A stretch of 64,000 bases of DNA from JAMHWF01 sp035911095 (GTDB taxonomy: Bacteria > Pseudomonadota > Gammaproteobacteria > Burkholderiales > Burkholderiaceae_C). Location: positions 76,072 through 140,071 of the forward strand of contig JAMHWF010000118.1 of assembly GCA_035911095.1 (NCBI GenBank), read 5' to 3'. Shown here piece by piece: positions 53,806 through 62,536 of the stretch; position 1 is the first letter of the stretch; each line of letters begins with the position of its first letter. Position numbers and translations under genes: made by a program. A model generated the notes under the pieces. It searched no databases and was not told the DNA's origin. It saw only the letters and a list, made by a program, of their open reading frames with translations.

Positions 53806-54624
53806 TCAGAAGAGACTCTCGCGAACATAAATCACATCGCCATCGCGCAGCGGATCGTCAAGATTGGGCTGCGAGATTTCGACTTTCCCATCGGAGCCGC
53901 GGCGATGCAGGCGCATGCCCTTCTCCGTACCCCGCTGAGTCAGGCCGCCACCCGAAGCGAGGAGTTGCATCACTGACATGCCGCGTTCGAGGCGCTGAAC
54001 GCCAGGCCGCTGCACTTCACCATAGATGTAGACCATCGGTGCGCGGTCGACCCAAACGACGTCACCATTGTGAATCACCAGATCCTCCCCACGCTTGCCG
54101 GGCCCAAACACGGTCGGCATGTCGACCTCGGCGCGGTAGGGCTGACCACTGCGTGATCCGACGACGGTGATGAGATCAGCCCCTGTCGCACTGACCCCGC
54201 CAGCCAGCGCCAGAACGTCGGTCAAACGCATGTCGGCCACCTCAAGCGGATAGCGCCCCGGGCGGTTCACGTTCCCCAGCACCGACGCTTGGTTGCCTCG
54301 AACCTGCAGAACCAAGATGGAGACTTGCGGTTGCCGGACGAAGTTGCCTTGCCGCAGGGCATCGGCAATTCGCTTCTCGGCATCATTCACCGTCAGACCA
54401 CCAATCCGTGCAGCGCCGATCAAGGGATAGGAGATGGATCCTGCTTCTGAGACACGCGCTTCAAGGCTCAGATCCGGGTTCTGATACACACTGATGCGGA
54501 TCACGTCGCCCGAGCCGAGAACATACTCTGCCCGCGCAGTGGCCCCAGTTTGAGCCCCGGCAACGGTCGACGTGAAAAATACTGTCGCAAAGACCAAACG
54601 AAGGAGGTGTCGAATCATTGTCAT
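53806..54624 (-). CDS. epsE: Polysaccharide export protein EpsE (Wza family)
   Basis: Outer-membrane polysaccharide export component of 272 residues. The signal peptide ends near VAGAQT. The Poly_export domain starts YVLGSGDVIRISVYQNPDLS near 33, then SLBB-like repeats (ISILVLQVRGNQASVLGNVNRPGRYPLEVADMRLTDVLALAGG near 105; MVYIYGEVQRPGVQRLERGMSVMQLLASGGG near 195). No lipobox Cys is seen, unlike Wza. The ATG overlaps the epsD stop as TGATG, preceded by AAAGG, so it is coupled to epsD. It forms the export channel with EpsF. Confidence 0.92.
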   Translation of the reverse strand: MTMIRHLLRLVFATVFFTSTVAGAQTGATARAEYVLGSGDVIRISVYQNPDLSLEARVSEAGSISYPLIGAARIGGLTVNDAEKRIADALRQGNFVRQPQVSILVLQVRGNQASVLGNVNRPGRYPLEVADMRLTDVLALAGGVSATGADLITVVGSRSGQPYRAEVDMPTVFGPGKRGEDLVIHNGDVVWVDRAPMVYIYGEVQRPGVQRLERGMSVMQLLASGGGLTQRGTEKGMRLHRRGSDGKVEISQPNLDDPLRDGDVIYVRESLF

Positions 54625-55598
54625 CAATTTAAACCTTTCAATCCCTTGCTGATAGCACCCGAATCAAGCGCTGGCGCATCGGTTGCCGTGGAATCACCCG
54701 AGGGAGCGGGCGTAACTGGAGTTGCGGTAACTTGCTCCGCTTGATTGGAAAAAGACCCCACGTACTCGATCTTTGCAGCGCCGCGGAGCGCCGAGCGTTC
54801 AGACTCGAGGAGGTCGCGCTTGCGTTCGTTCAACAAAAACTGCTCGATAGCGGGCGTAGCGCGCGCTTCGTCGACGGGCTCCGAGCGGGAGCCAGCAACC
54901 ACGATCACCTGCAGCCCGCTCGGTGTCTTCCGGACCAATGACTCGCCATCCCGAAGCTTTGACAGCGACTCGAGATCTGCCAAAGGTAGCTGTTCCGCGG
55001 CTCGCACCGCTTGATTGGCGGCGAAGCGGATGTCGTTCTTCTTCAGCCAGGTCGCCATGCCTTCGGCGGTTGGCGCCGCCTTCAGCGCAGCGATCACGTC
55101 GTCCGTCTTGTCACCCTTCCCTTCGACAAACAACTCCTGCAGCTGATAGACGCGTCGCTCCTTGAACAGCGCGGGATGCGCTCCGTAGTACTTGGCCACG
55201 TCCTCCCTCGAAGGCCTGGACACTGCTTGGACCAGCCTGTCGGCGTACGCACGGGCGAGAACCTCCCTCTTCGCCGCCTCCAGCGCCATGAGCACGCCGG
55301 GATCACGCTCAAGCTGGAGCTGCTCGGCCTTCTGCACGGCAAGCTCCTGGTCGATCAATCGCTCGAGGGCCTGACGCCTCGCAGCTTCCGCCTGATCCGG
55401 CCGCACCCCAGACTGTCGCTGCACCAGAAAGTTGATCTGGTGAACGGAGATTTCCTCTGTGTTCACTTTGGCGGCCACCTGGGACGCAGATTTGTCCTTC
55501 GCCCCGCCACAGGCAGACAGAACGGCGGTTGCCAGGATCACGGCCAAGATCGGAATAGCGGGCAAGCGCGCAGACTGCAGTCTTGTTGCGATGGTCAT
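54624..55598 (-). CDS. epsD: EpsD peptidyl-prolyl isomerase-like lipoprotein
   Basis: Predicted lipoprotein of 324 residues: an N-terminal hydrophobic stretch ends in LSAC (near 31-34). It resembles SurA/parvulin-type foldases: an N-terminal helical domain (VAAKVNTEEISVHQINFLV, RRQALERLIDQELAVQKAEQ) and a parvulin-like region near 170-270 (YQLQELFV, GESLVRKTPSGLQVIVV). It probably helps fold EPS envelope proteins such as EpsE and EpsL. Gly/Asn-poor tail is Ser/Pro-rich. It heads the minus arm; a TATACT box lies 56 bases upstream. Confidence 0.85.
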   Translation of the reverse strand: MTIATRLQSARLPAIPILAVILATAVLSACGGAKDKSASQVAAKVNTEEISVHQINFLVQRQSGVRPDQAEAARRQALERLIDQELAVQKAEQLQLERDPGVLMALEAAKREVLARAYADRLVQAVSRPSREDVAKYYGAHPALFKERRVYQLQELFVEGKGDKTDDVIAALKAAPTAEGMATWLKKNDIRFAANQAVRAAEQLPLADLESLSKLRDGESLVRKTPSGLQVIVVAGSRSEPVDEARATPAIEQFLLNERKRDLLESERSALRGAAKIEYVGSFSNQAEQVTATPVTPAPSGDSTATDAPALDSGAISKGLKGLN

Positions 55599-55653
55599 CT
55601 CCGGAGCGCCTCGGTGAAGCCTTGACCAAGGGCACTGCAGCCCTAGGAAAACG

Positions 55654-55659
55654 AGTATA
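55654..55659 (-). promoter_or_regulatory. Candidate -10 box upstream of epsD
   Basis: On the minus strand the hexamer TATACT stands out in GC-rich DNA about 56 bases before the epsD start, as expected for a -10 element. No recognisable -35 lies at 17 bases. The call is weak, based on position and contrast only. Confidence 0.3.
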
Positions 55660-55734
55660 GCGGCGGGGCTTGACACCCTCGCCACCCTCAGACACGGGCT
55701 AGATCCTTCGGAGGAAGAACAAGCCGTGAAGTTC

Positions 55735-55772
55735 GCACACCTCAGCCGGTGTGCAAGCGACGTCAGCGTCGC
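55735..55772 (-). terminator. Two adjacent hairpins between ubiE and epsD
   Basis: Hairpin one: GCACACC / GGTGTGC (55735-55754), 7 bp with a 6-base loop. Hairpin two: GCGACG / CGTCGC (55757-55772), 6 bp with a 4-base loop. They lie 17-54 bases beyond the ubiE stop on the minus strand and at the right edge of the EPS locus. A U tract is lacking, so the call is based on position and paired stems. Confidence 0.45.
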
Positions 55773-55788
55773 CGCGAGTGTCCGCCAG

Positions 55789-56520
55789 TCAGCACTTCAC
55801 GCCGACATGCAGCGCAACCACGCCTGCCGTCAGATTGTGGACATCGACGTGCCCGAAGCCAGCGGTTTTCATGAGGTTCTTCAGTTCGAGTTGATCGGGA
55901 TGCATACGGATCGATTCGGCGAGGTAGCGGTAGCTTTGGGCATCGCCTGCCACCCATTCGCCGAGGCGCGGAAGCACACTAAACGAATACCAATCGTACG
56001 CACGCCTCAGCGGCGGGGCGATCTTCGAGAACTCCAGGACCAGCACCCGCCCACCGGGCCGCAGCACCCGGCACATCTCGCGCAGCGCCTGCTCCTTGTG
56101 CGTCATGTTTCGCAATCCAAAGGCGACGCTGACGCGATCGAAGCTGTCCTCAGAGAACGGCAGCGCCTCGGCATCGCAAATCAGTGTCGCCAGCACCTGC
56201 CCCTCGTCGATCAGCCGGTCGCGACCACGCGCGAGCATGGCTTCGTTGATGTCGGTATGCACGACCATGCCCGTCGGTCCGACCCGGCGCGCGAAGGCAG
56301 AGGCCAGATCCCCGGTACCCCCCGCGATATCCAGCACGCGATGACCCGGCTGCAGGCCTGCCAAGGCCACCGTATACGCCTTCCAGGCGCGATGGAGCCC
56401 GAGCGACATCAGGTCGTTCATCAGGTCGTACCGCGCCGCGACGGAGTCGAACACGCCACGCACCTTGGCCGACTTCTCGGTCTCGTCGACCCGCTGGTAC
56501 CCGAAGTGCGTCTCGCTCAT
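55789..56520 (-). CDS. ubiE: Bifunctional demethylmenaquinone/2-methoxy-6-polyprenyl-1,4-benzoquinol methyltransferase
   Basis: SAM-dependent C-methyltransferase of ubiquinone synthesis (and menaquinone, if made). The 243-residue protein has FGYQRVDETEKSAKVRGVFDSVA at the N-terminus, VLDIAGGTGDLA near residues 60-71 (SAM site) and SFGLRNM-like VAFGLRNMTHKE near 132. The ATG at 56520 was chosen because it begins the family N-terminus MSETHFGYQ. The neighbours DUF971 upstream and, elsewhere, ubiJ-ubiB downstream fix its identity. Confidence 0.95.
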   Translation of the reverse strand: MSETHFGYQRVDETEKSAKVRGVFDSVAARYDLMNDLMSLGLHRAWKAYTVALAGLQPGHRVLDIAGGTGDLASAFARRVGPTGMVVHTDINEAMLARGRDRLIDEGQVLATLICDAEALPFSEDSFDRVSVAFGLRNMTHKEQALREMCRVLRPGGRVLVLEFSKIAPPLRRAYDWYSFSVLPRLGEWVAGDAQSYRYLAESIRMHPDQLELKNLMKTAGFGHVDVHNLTAGVVALHVGVKC

Positions 56521-56537
56521 CGCCTTCTCTGCAACGT

Positions 56538-56969
56538 TCAGTGGGTGCAACCTGCGGCGCCGCGCCCGCCCGCTGAGGGCATCGGCGCATCCCGATCGCC
56601 CCCCGTCGCCTGCAGGCGGGCTTCGTACTGCGCCCAGAGTGTCTCTTGCTCCGTACCGAGCCGATACAGGTAGGCCCAGGTGTACAGGCCCGAGTCGTGG
56701 CCGTCCGAAAACTGCGGGCGCACCGCATAGTGCCCTACCGGCTCGAGGCCGAGGATCTCGACTTCGCGCTTCCCGGTCTGGAGCACCTCCTGACCGGGCC
56801 CGTGCCCCTGCACTTCGGCAGAAGGCGAGTACACCCGCAAGAACTCGAACGGAAGCCGGAACACCTCACCCGAATCGAAGGCGATCTCGAGCATGCGCGA
56901 CTGCTGGTGCAGAACCAGCGACGTCGGCTGCACGGCAGGGGGCAACGGAGGCCGACCGGACGAACCCAT
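56538..56969 (-). CDS. DUF971 (gamma-butyrobetaine hydroxylase-like N-terminal domain) protein
   Basis: Small protein of 143 residues with the DUF971 fold. It shows SLVLHQQSRMLEIAFDSGEVFRLPFEFLRVYSPSAEVQGHG near 17-57, then VGHYAVRPQFSDGHDSGLYTWAYLYRLG near 78. Such domains occur as stand-alone proteins next to ubiE or hit genes in betaproteobacteria. The domain resembles the zinc-binding N-terminal part of gamma-butyrobetaine hydroxylase, but no ligand is proven here. The C-terminal tail of 20 residues is low complexity. It lies 17 bases upstream of ubiE. Confidence 0.88.
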   Translation of the reverse strand: MGSSGRPPLPPAVQPTSLVLHQQSRMLEIAFDSGEVFRLPFEFLRVYSPSAEVQGHGPGQEVLQTGKREVEILGLEPVGHYAVRPQFSDGHDSGLYTWAYLYRLGTEQETLWAQYEARLQATGGDRDAPMPSAGGRGAAGCTH

Positions 56970-57007
56970 CGGTTGAGTTTAGTCGGCCGGCCACCCCGCC
57001 AAGTGCG

Positions 57008-60000
57008 TCAAACCAACACCCGCTCGATGCCACCGTGGTTCGCCCGCTCGACGTACTCCGGCATCCAGTCCGGGCCGAGGATGCGCTGTGCCATCTCGAC
57101 GACGATGTAATCAGCCTCCAGCAAGCCGTTGTCCAGATCGTCGACATAGCGCGACAGCCCCTGCAGGCAACTCGGGCAGCTCGTCAGCACCTTCACCGCG
57201 CCGGTCGCGGCGACCGTGCCGGTGGCGCGCAGCGTCGCCACGTCGCCTCTCAGCTCCTCTTCCTTGCGGAAGCGCACTTGAGTCGAGATGTCAGGGCGCG
57301 TGACACCCAGCGTGCCGCTCTCGCCGCAGCAGCGGTTGCTCTTGATCACGTTGCCGCCGACCAGTGCCGTCACCGTCTTCATCGGTTCCTGCAACTTCAT
57401 CGGCGAGTGGCAGGGGTCGTGGTACAGGTAACCGGGCGCGCCAGCGGCAGGCAGCGCGATGCCCTTCTCGAGCAGGAACTCGTGGATGTCGACGATGCGA
57501 CTGCCCGGAAAGATCTGCTCGAACTTGTAACCCTGCAGTTGGTCGTAGCAGGTGCCGCAGCTGACGACGACCGTCTTGATGTCCAAGTAATTCAGCGTGT
57601 TCGCCACGCGGTGGAAGAGCACCCGGTTGTCGGTGATGACCTTTTCCGCCTTGTCGAACTGCCCACTGCCACGCTGCGGATATCCGCAACACAGGTAACC
57701 AGGCGGCAACACGGTCTGGACGCCGGCGTGCCAGAGCATCGCCTGGGTCGCCAGGCCGACCTGCGAGAAGAGCCGCTCGGAGCCGCAACCGGGGAAGTAG
57801 AACACCGCCTCCGTCTCGGCACTGGTGCGCGCCGGGTCGCGGATGATCGGCACGTAGGCCTTGTCCTCGATATCGAGCAGCGCGCGCGCGGTGCGCGTCG
57901 GCAGCCCGCCAGGCAGCTTCTTGTTGACGAAGTGGATCACCTGCTCCTTGAGCGGCGCAGGGCCCAGAGTCGCCGGCGGCGCCTTCGTCTGCTTGCGAGC
58001 CACCCGACGGAGCAGGTCGTGGGTCAGGCGCTGGGCCTTGAAGCCGACGCCGACCATCGCCCGGCGCACCAGCTTGATCGTCTCCGGGTTCGTCGCATTG
58101 AGAAACATCATCGCCGCGGCATTGCCCGGGCGGAAGCTCTTCTTGCCCATCTTGCGCAACAGGTTGCGCATGTTCATCGTGACATCGCCGAAGTCGATGT
58201 TCACCGGGCAGGGCGACAGGCACTTGTGGCAGACGGTGCAGTGGTCGGCCACGTCCTCGAACTCGGCCCAGTGCTTGATCGACACGCCGCGCCGCGTCTG
58301 CTCCTCGTAGAGGAACGCCTCGACCAGCAGCGAGGTCGCGAGGATCTTGTTGCGTGGGCTGTACAGCAGGTTGGCGCGCGGCACGTGCGTCGCGCACACG
58401 GGCTTGCACTTGCCGCAGCGCAGGCAGTCCTTGACGCTGTCCGAGATCGCGCCGATGTCGCTCTGCTGCATGATCAGCGACTCGTGGCCCATCAGGCCGA
58501 AGCTCGGCGTGTAGGCGTTCGTCAGGTCCGCCTTGAGCCCTGGCTCGCGCAGCAGCTTTCCCTTGTTGAAGCGCCCTTCCGGATCGACCTGCCGCTTGTA
58601 GGCGGCGAAATCGGCGATCTCGTCGTCGCTCAGGAACTCGAGCTTGGTGATGCCGATGCCATGCTCGCCCGAGATCACGCCGTCCAGGCTGCGCGCCAGC
58701 GCCATGATGCGGGCGACGGCCTCGTGCGCGGTCTGCAGCATCGCGTAGTTGTCGCTGTTGACCGGGATGTTGGTGTGCACATTGCCGTCGCCGGCATGCA
58801 TGTGCAGCGCCACCCAGACCCGGCCCCGCAGCACCTCGCGGTGGATCTCGACGCAACGCGCGACGATCGGCTCGAGCGCCGCGCCGGCGAAGATGCCCTG
58901 CAGCGGCTCGCGCAGCTGCCGCTTCCAGGACGCGCGCAGCGTATGGTCCTGCAGCAGCGCGAAGCAGCTGCGCCCGCTCTCCGGGTCGATGCGATCCAGG
59001 CCGTGCAGCCAGCCGTCCCACAGCGCCCGCACCTCGCGCAGCAGCGCCAGCGCCTGCTGCACGCGGTCCTCGAGCAGCTCGGCGCTCGCGATCTCGCCGG
59101 CGTCGTCGCTGCGGCCCAGCGGCAGCGCGCCCGCAGTGAAGAACGACTCCAGCGCGTCGACCAGCGCCAGCTTGTTGCGCAGCGACAGCTCGATGTTGAT
59201 GCGCTCGATGCCCTCGGTGTACTCGCCCATCCGATGCAGCGGGATCACCACGTCCTCATTGATCTTGAAGGCATTGGTGTGGCGGCTGATCGCCGCCGTG
59301 CGCTTGCGGTCGAGCCAGAACTTCTTGCGCGCATCGGCGCTGACGGCGATGAAGCCCTCGCCGGAGCGGCTGTTGGCGATGCGCACCACCTCCGAGGTGG
59401 CACGCGCCACCGCCTCCGGATCGTCGCCGACGATGTCGCCGATCAGCACCATCTTGGGCAACCCGCCGCGCCGGCTCTTGGTCGCGTAGCCGACCGCCTT
59501 CAGGTAGCGGTCGTCGAGATGTTCGAGGCCGGCCAGCAGCACCGGGCTCTCGCCCTCGCGCGCGCGCCGCTCCTGCAGCTCGAACATCGTGTCCTTGATC
59601 TCGACGATGCTCGGCACCGCGTCGCGCGGGTTGCCGAAGAACTCGAGGCAGACCGTGCGCGCGTGCGAGGGCATCCGGTGGACGATCCAGCGGGCGCTGG
59701 TGATCAACCCGTCGCAGCCCTCCTTCTGGATGCCCGGCAGACCGGCAAGGAACTTGTCGGTCACGTCCTTGCCGAGCCCTTCCTTGCGGAAGACGCCACC
59801 CGGGATGTCGAGCCGCTCGACCCGCGTCGGCCGCTTCCAGTCGACCTTGTCGCCGTTCGCTTCGAAGCGGCGCAGCTCGAAGCGCGCCACCTCGACATCG
59901 TGAATCTTGCCCAGGTTGTGGTCGAGGCGGATCACCTCGAGCCACTGCGCGTCCGGCGTGACCATCCGCCACGAGGCGAGGTTGTCGAGCGCAGTGCCCC

Positions 60001-60946
60001 AAAGCACCGCCTTCTTGCCGCCCGCGTTCATCGCGACGTTACCGCCGACGCAACTTGCCTCGGCAGAGGTAGGGTCGACCGCGAAGACATAGCCCGCCCG
60101 CTCGGCGGCGTCGGCGACACGCTGGGTGACGACGCCGGCCTCGGTCCAGACGGTCGCGACTTCGCGCTCGACGCCCGGCAGGCGGCGCATCTCGACCTCG
60201 GTCATCGCCTCGAGCTTCTCGGTGTTGATCACCGCGCTCTTCCAGGTGAGCGGCACCGCGCCACCGGTGTAGCCGGTGCCGCCGCCGCGCGGGATGATCG
60301 TCAGTCCCAACTCGATGCAACCCTTGACGAGGGCAGCGGTCTCCAGCTCGGTGTCCGGCGCCAGCACGACGAACGGGTACTCGACGCGCCAGTCGGTCGC
60401 GTCGGTCACGTGCGCCACCCGCGACAGGCCGTCGAACTTGATGTTGTCCTTCGCGGTGTGGCGCCCGAGCACGCGGCGTGCACGACGGCGCAGGTCCGAT
60501 ACCTCGTCGAAGCCGGCCGCGAAGCGCGCCACGCAGCGTCGCGCGGCGTCGAGGAGTTCACCGACGACCGCGTCGCGCCGGGCGTCCGCCGCCGGCGATC
60601 GCCGCTTCTCGACCTCGGCCAGCCGGTGGCCGAGCGCATCGATCAGCAGACGGCGTCGCTTGGGGTTGTCGAGCAGGTCGTCCTGCAGGTACGGATTGCG
60701 CTGCACGACCCACATGTCGCCCAGCACCTCGTACAGCATGCGCGCCGAGCGGCCGGTCTGACGTTCGCCGCGCAGGCGGTCGAGCATCTCCCAGGCGCGT
60801 TCGCCGAGCAGGCGAATCACGATCTCCCGGTCGGAGAACGAGGTGTAGTTGTAGGGGATCTCGCGCAGCCGCGGGGCAGCGGCGGCGGCCTCGTCTTCGC
60901 CGGCCGATGCGGCGGCCAGCTGGGTCATCGACTGCGGAGCATTCAT
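57008..60946 (-). CDS. FAD/iron-sulfur oxidoreductase (DUF3683, FAD-linked oxidase, CCG domains)
   Basis: Large 1312-residue oxidoreductase, presumably oxidising a 2-hydroxy acid such as lactate or hydroxyglutarate and passing electrons through iron-sulfur clusters. Domains in order: DUF3683 N-terminus; FAD-binding with GGGTGYTGGAVP near 220; FAD-linked oxidase C-terminal domain with HMHAGDGNVHTNIPV near 720; two 4Fe-4S motifs CLRCGKCKPVC near 841 and CTVCHKCLSPCP near 902; two CCG domains (LCCGYP near 1084, RCCGESG near 1204). It fuses functions that are separate subunits in GlcDEF or LldEFG-like systems. Divergent from ugpB. Confidence 0.92.
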   Translation of the reverse strand: MNAPQSMTQLAAASAGEDEAAAAAPRLREIPYNYTSFSDREIVIRLLGERAWEMLDRLRGERQTGRSARMLYEVLGDMWVVQRNPYLQDDLLDNPKRRRLLIDALGHRLAEVEKRRSPAADARRDAVVGELLDAARRCVARFAAGFDEVSDLRRRARRVLGRHTAKDNIKFDGLSRVAHVTDATDWRVEYPFVVLAPDTELETAALVKGCIELGLTIIPRGGGTGYTGGAVPLTWKSAVINTEKLEAMTEVEMRRLPGVEREVATVWTEAGVVTQRVADAAERAGYVFAVDPTSAEASCVGGNVAMNAGGKKAVLWGTALDNLASWRMVTPDAQWLEVIRLDHNLGKIHDVEVARFELRRFEANGDKVDWKRPTRVERLDIPGGVFRKEGLGKDVTDKFLAGLPGIQKEGCDGLITSARWIVHRMPSHARTVCLEFFGNPRDAVPSIVEIKDTMFELQERRAREGESPVLLAGLEHLDDRYLKAVGYATKSRRGGLPKMVLIGDIVGDDPEAVARATSEVVRIANSRSGEGFIAVSADARKKFWLDRKRTAAISRHTNAFKINEDVVIPLHRMGEYTEGIERINIELSLRNKLALVDALESFFTAGALPLGRSDDAGEIASAELLEDRVQQALALLREVRALWDGWLHGLDRIDPESGRSCFALLQDHTLRASWKRQLREPLQGIFAGAALEPIVARCVEIHREVLRGRVWVALHMHAGDGNVHTNIPVNSDNYAMLQTAHEAVARIMALARSLDGVISGEHGIGITKLEFLSDDEIADFAAYKRQVDPEGRFNKGKLLREPGLKADLTNAYTPSFGLMGHESLIMQQSDIGAISDSVKDCLRCGKCKPVCATHVPRANLLYSPRNKILATSLLVEAFLYEEQTRRGVSIKHWAEFEDVADHCTVCHKCLSPCPVNIDFGDVTMNMRNLLRKMGKKSFRPGNAAAMMFLNATNPETIKLVRRAMVGVGFKAQRLTHDLLRRVARKQTKAPPATLGPAPLKEQVIHFVNKKLPGGLPTRTARALLDIEDKAYVPIIRDPARTSAETEAVFYFPGCGSERLFSQVGLATQAMLWHAGVQTVLPPGYLCCGYPQRGSGQFDKAEKVITDNRVLFHRVANTLNYLDIKTVVVSCGTCYDQLQGYKFEQIFPGSRIVDIHEFLLEKGIALPAAGAPGYLYHDPCHSPMKLQEPMKTVTALVGGNVIKSNRCCGESGTLGVTRPDISTQVRFRKEEELRGDVATLRATGTVAATGAVKVLTSCPSCLQGLSRYVDDLDNGLLEADYIVVEMAQRILGPDWMPEYVERANHGGIERVLV

Positions 60947-61094
60947 GGTGTCCAGGCGCGCCGATGTCCTGGCGAAGGGGCACCTGAGCAGGGATGTGGA
61001 TGCGCATCCTACCGCAGCGCAACACGGCCCGCTGTGCGGCGTGCGGCGGCTCGACTGCCGACGGGGTTATCCCGCTTGCCCCCCGTGCAGCCCA

Positions 61095-61118
61095 CATGAC
61101 AGAAACGTCGCTGTCATG
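61095..61118. promoter_or_regulatory. Inverted repeat upstream of ugpB with Pho-box-like half sites
   Basis: Perfect 8-bp arms CATGACAG / CTGTCATG with an 8-base spacer. Each arm contains CTGTCAT, the repeat unit of the E. coli PhoB box, but here the units are inverted, not in tandem. The element lies 56 bases before the ugpB start in the 227-base divergent region shared with the FAD oxidoreductase. Confidence 0.45.
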
Positions 61119-61173
61119 AACGGCACCGAGACTCGCCGGTCGCCGTTCCTCCACATCGCGTCACGGAGTCGTC

Positions 61174-62496
61174 ATGTCCCGCTCGCATCGCCTCGCTGCC
61201 ATCGCATCGGCCGCCCTCCTCGGCTTCGGCTGGATTTCACCGGCACAGGCCCAGACCACGGTCCAGTGGTGGCATTCGATGGGCGGAGCGCTCGGCGAAT
61301 GGGTCAACGACCTGGCCAAGGACTTCAACGCCAGCCAGACCGAGGTACGCATCGTCCCGACTTTCAAGGGCAGCTACGACGAATCGATGACGGCCGCCAT
61401 CGCCGCCTTCCGCGCCGGCAACGCGCCGCACATCCTGCAGGTGTTCGAGGTCGGCACCGCGACGATGATGGCCAGCAAGGGGGCGATCGTGCCGGTCGCC
61501 CAGGTGATGAAGGACGCCGGCCTGAGCTTCGACCCCGCCGCCTACGTGCCAGCGGTGGCCGGCTACTACACGGCGCCCAACGGCCAGATGCTCAGCTTCC
61601 CGTTCAACAGCTCGACCCCGGTCTTCCACTACAACAAGGACGCGTTCAAGGCCGCCGGCCTCGACTCGGAGAAGCCGCCCAAGACCTGGCCCGAGGTGGC
61701 GCTCGCCGCCGGCAAGCTCAAGGCCGCCGGCCACAAGTGCCCGTTCACCACCAGCTGGCAGAGCTGGACCCAGCTCGAGAGCTTCTCGGCCTGGCACAAC
61801 ACCTTGTTCGCCAGCAAGAACAACGGCTTCGGCGGGCTCGACACACGCCTGGTGATCAACACCCCGCTGCATGTGCGCCACATCGAGAACCTGGCCAACA
61901 TGAGCAAGCAGGGCCTGTTCGTCTACAAGGGACGCGCCAACGTGCCCGACGCCACCTTCCCGTCGGGTGAGTGCGCGATGTACACCGGCTCGTCGGCGCT
62001 GTACTCCAGCGTGTCGAAGAACGCCAAGTTCGCCTATGGCATCAGCACCCTGCCCTACTACCCCGATGTGCCGGGTTCGCCGCAGAACACCGTGATCGGC
62101 GGCGCCAGCCTGTGGGTGATGTCTGGCAAGAAGCCGACCGAGTACAAGGGTGCGGCGGCGTTCTTCAACTTCCTGTCGAACGCCGAGGTGCAGGCCAAGA
62201 GCCACCAGCGCACCGGCTACCTGCCCATCACCACCGCGGCCTTCGAGATGACCGACAAGAGCGGCTTCTACAAGAAGTTCCCCGGCACCGACGTGGCGGT
62301 GACGCAGATGATCCGCAAGACCACCGACAAGTCGCGCGGCATCCGCCTGGGCAACATGGTGCAGATCCGCACCGTGATCGACGAGGAGATGGAGCAGGTC
62401 TGGTCGGGCAAGAAGGGCGCCAAGGAAGCGCTGGACTCGGCCGTCACCCGCGGCAATGAACTGCTCGAGCGGTTCGAGAAAGCCAACAAGTCCTGA
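61174..62496 (+). CDS. ugpB: sn-Glycerol-3-phosphate ABC transporter, substrate-binding protein
   Basis: Periplasmic binding protein of 440 residues that captures glycerol-3-phosphate or its diesters for the UgpAE-C importer. The signal peptide ends at PAQAQT. Then VQWWHSMGGALGEWVNDLAKDFN near 30, the carbohydrate-binding motif FNSSTPVFHYNKDAFKAAGL near 147, and a C-terminal lobe ending in ERFEKANKS. The dense run binding protein, UgpA, UgpE identifies the set. UgpC and UgpQ should lie beyond the window. Confidence 0.94.
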   Translation: MSRSHRLAAIASAALLGFGWISPAQAQTTVQWWHSMGGALGEWVNDLAKDFNASQTEVRIVPTFKGSYDESMTAAIAAFRAGNAPHILQVFEVGTATMMASKGAIVPVAQVMKDAGLSFDPAAYVPAVAGYYTAPNGQMLSFPFNSSTPVFHYNKDAFKAAGLDSEKPPKTWPEVALAAGKLKAAGHKCPFTTSWQSWTQLESFSAWHNTLFASKNNGFGGLDTRLVINTPLHVRHIENLANMSKQGLFVYKGRANVPDATFPSGECAMYTGSSALYSSVSKNAKFAYGISTLPYYPDVPGSPQNTVIGGASLWVMSGKKPTEYKGAAAFFNFLSNAEVQAKSHQRTGYLPITTAAFEMTDKSGFYKKFPGTDVAVTQMIRKTTDKSRGIRLGNMVQIRTVIDEEMEQVWSGKKGAKEALDSAVTRGNELLERFEKANKS

Positions 62497-62536
62497 CTGA
62501 CTTGCTGGCTTCGCAGTCATGGGGCACCCCTCCCAA

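Noticed and set aside
55752..55767. Sigma-54-like ACG...TTGCA on the minus strand upstream of epsD
   Set aside because: The essential -24 GG is replaced by CT.
28528..55788. Mobile element carrying the EPS locus
   Set aside because: No transposase, integrase, tRNA or flanking direct repeat was recognised at either edge, so only insertion by comparison is proposed.
56465..61099. Very long open frame on the plus strand opposite ubiE, DUF971 and the FAD oxidoreductase
   Set aside because: It is antisense to well-supported genes; high GC keeps the opposite frame free of stops. Its product is Arg/Ala/Val-rich with no domain.
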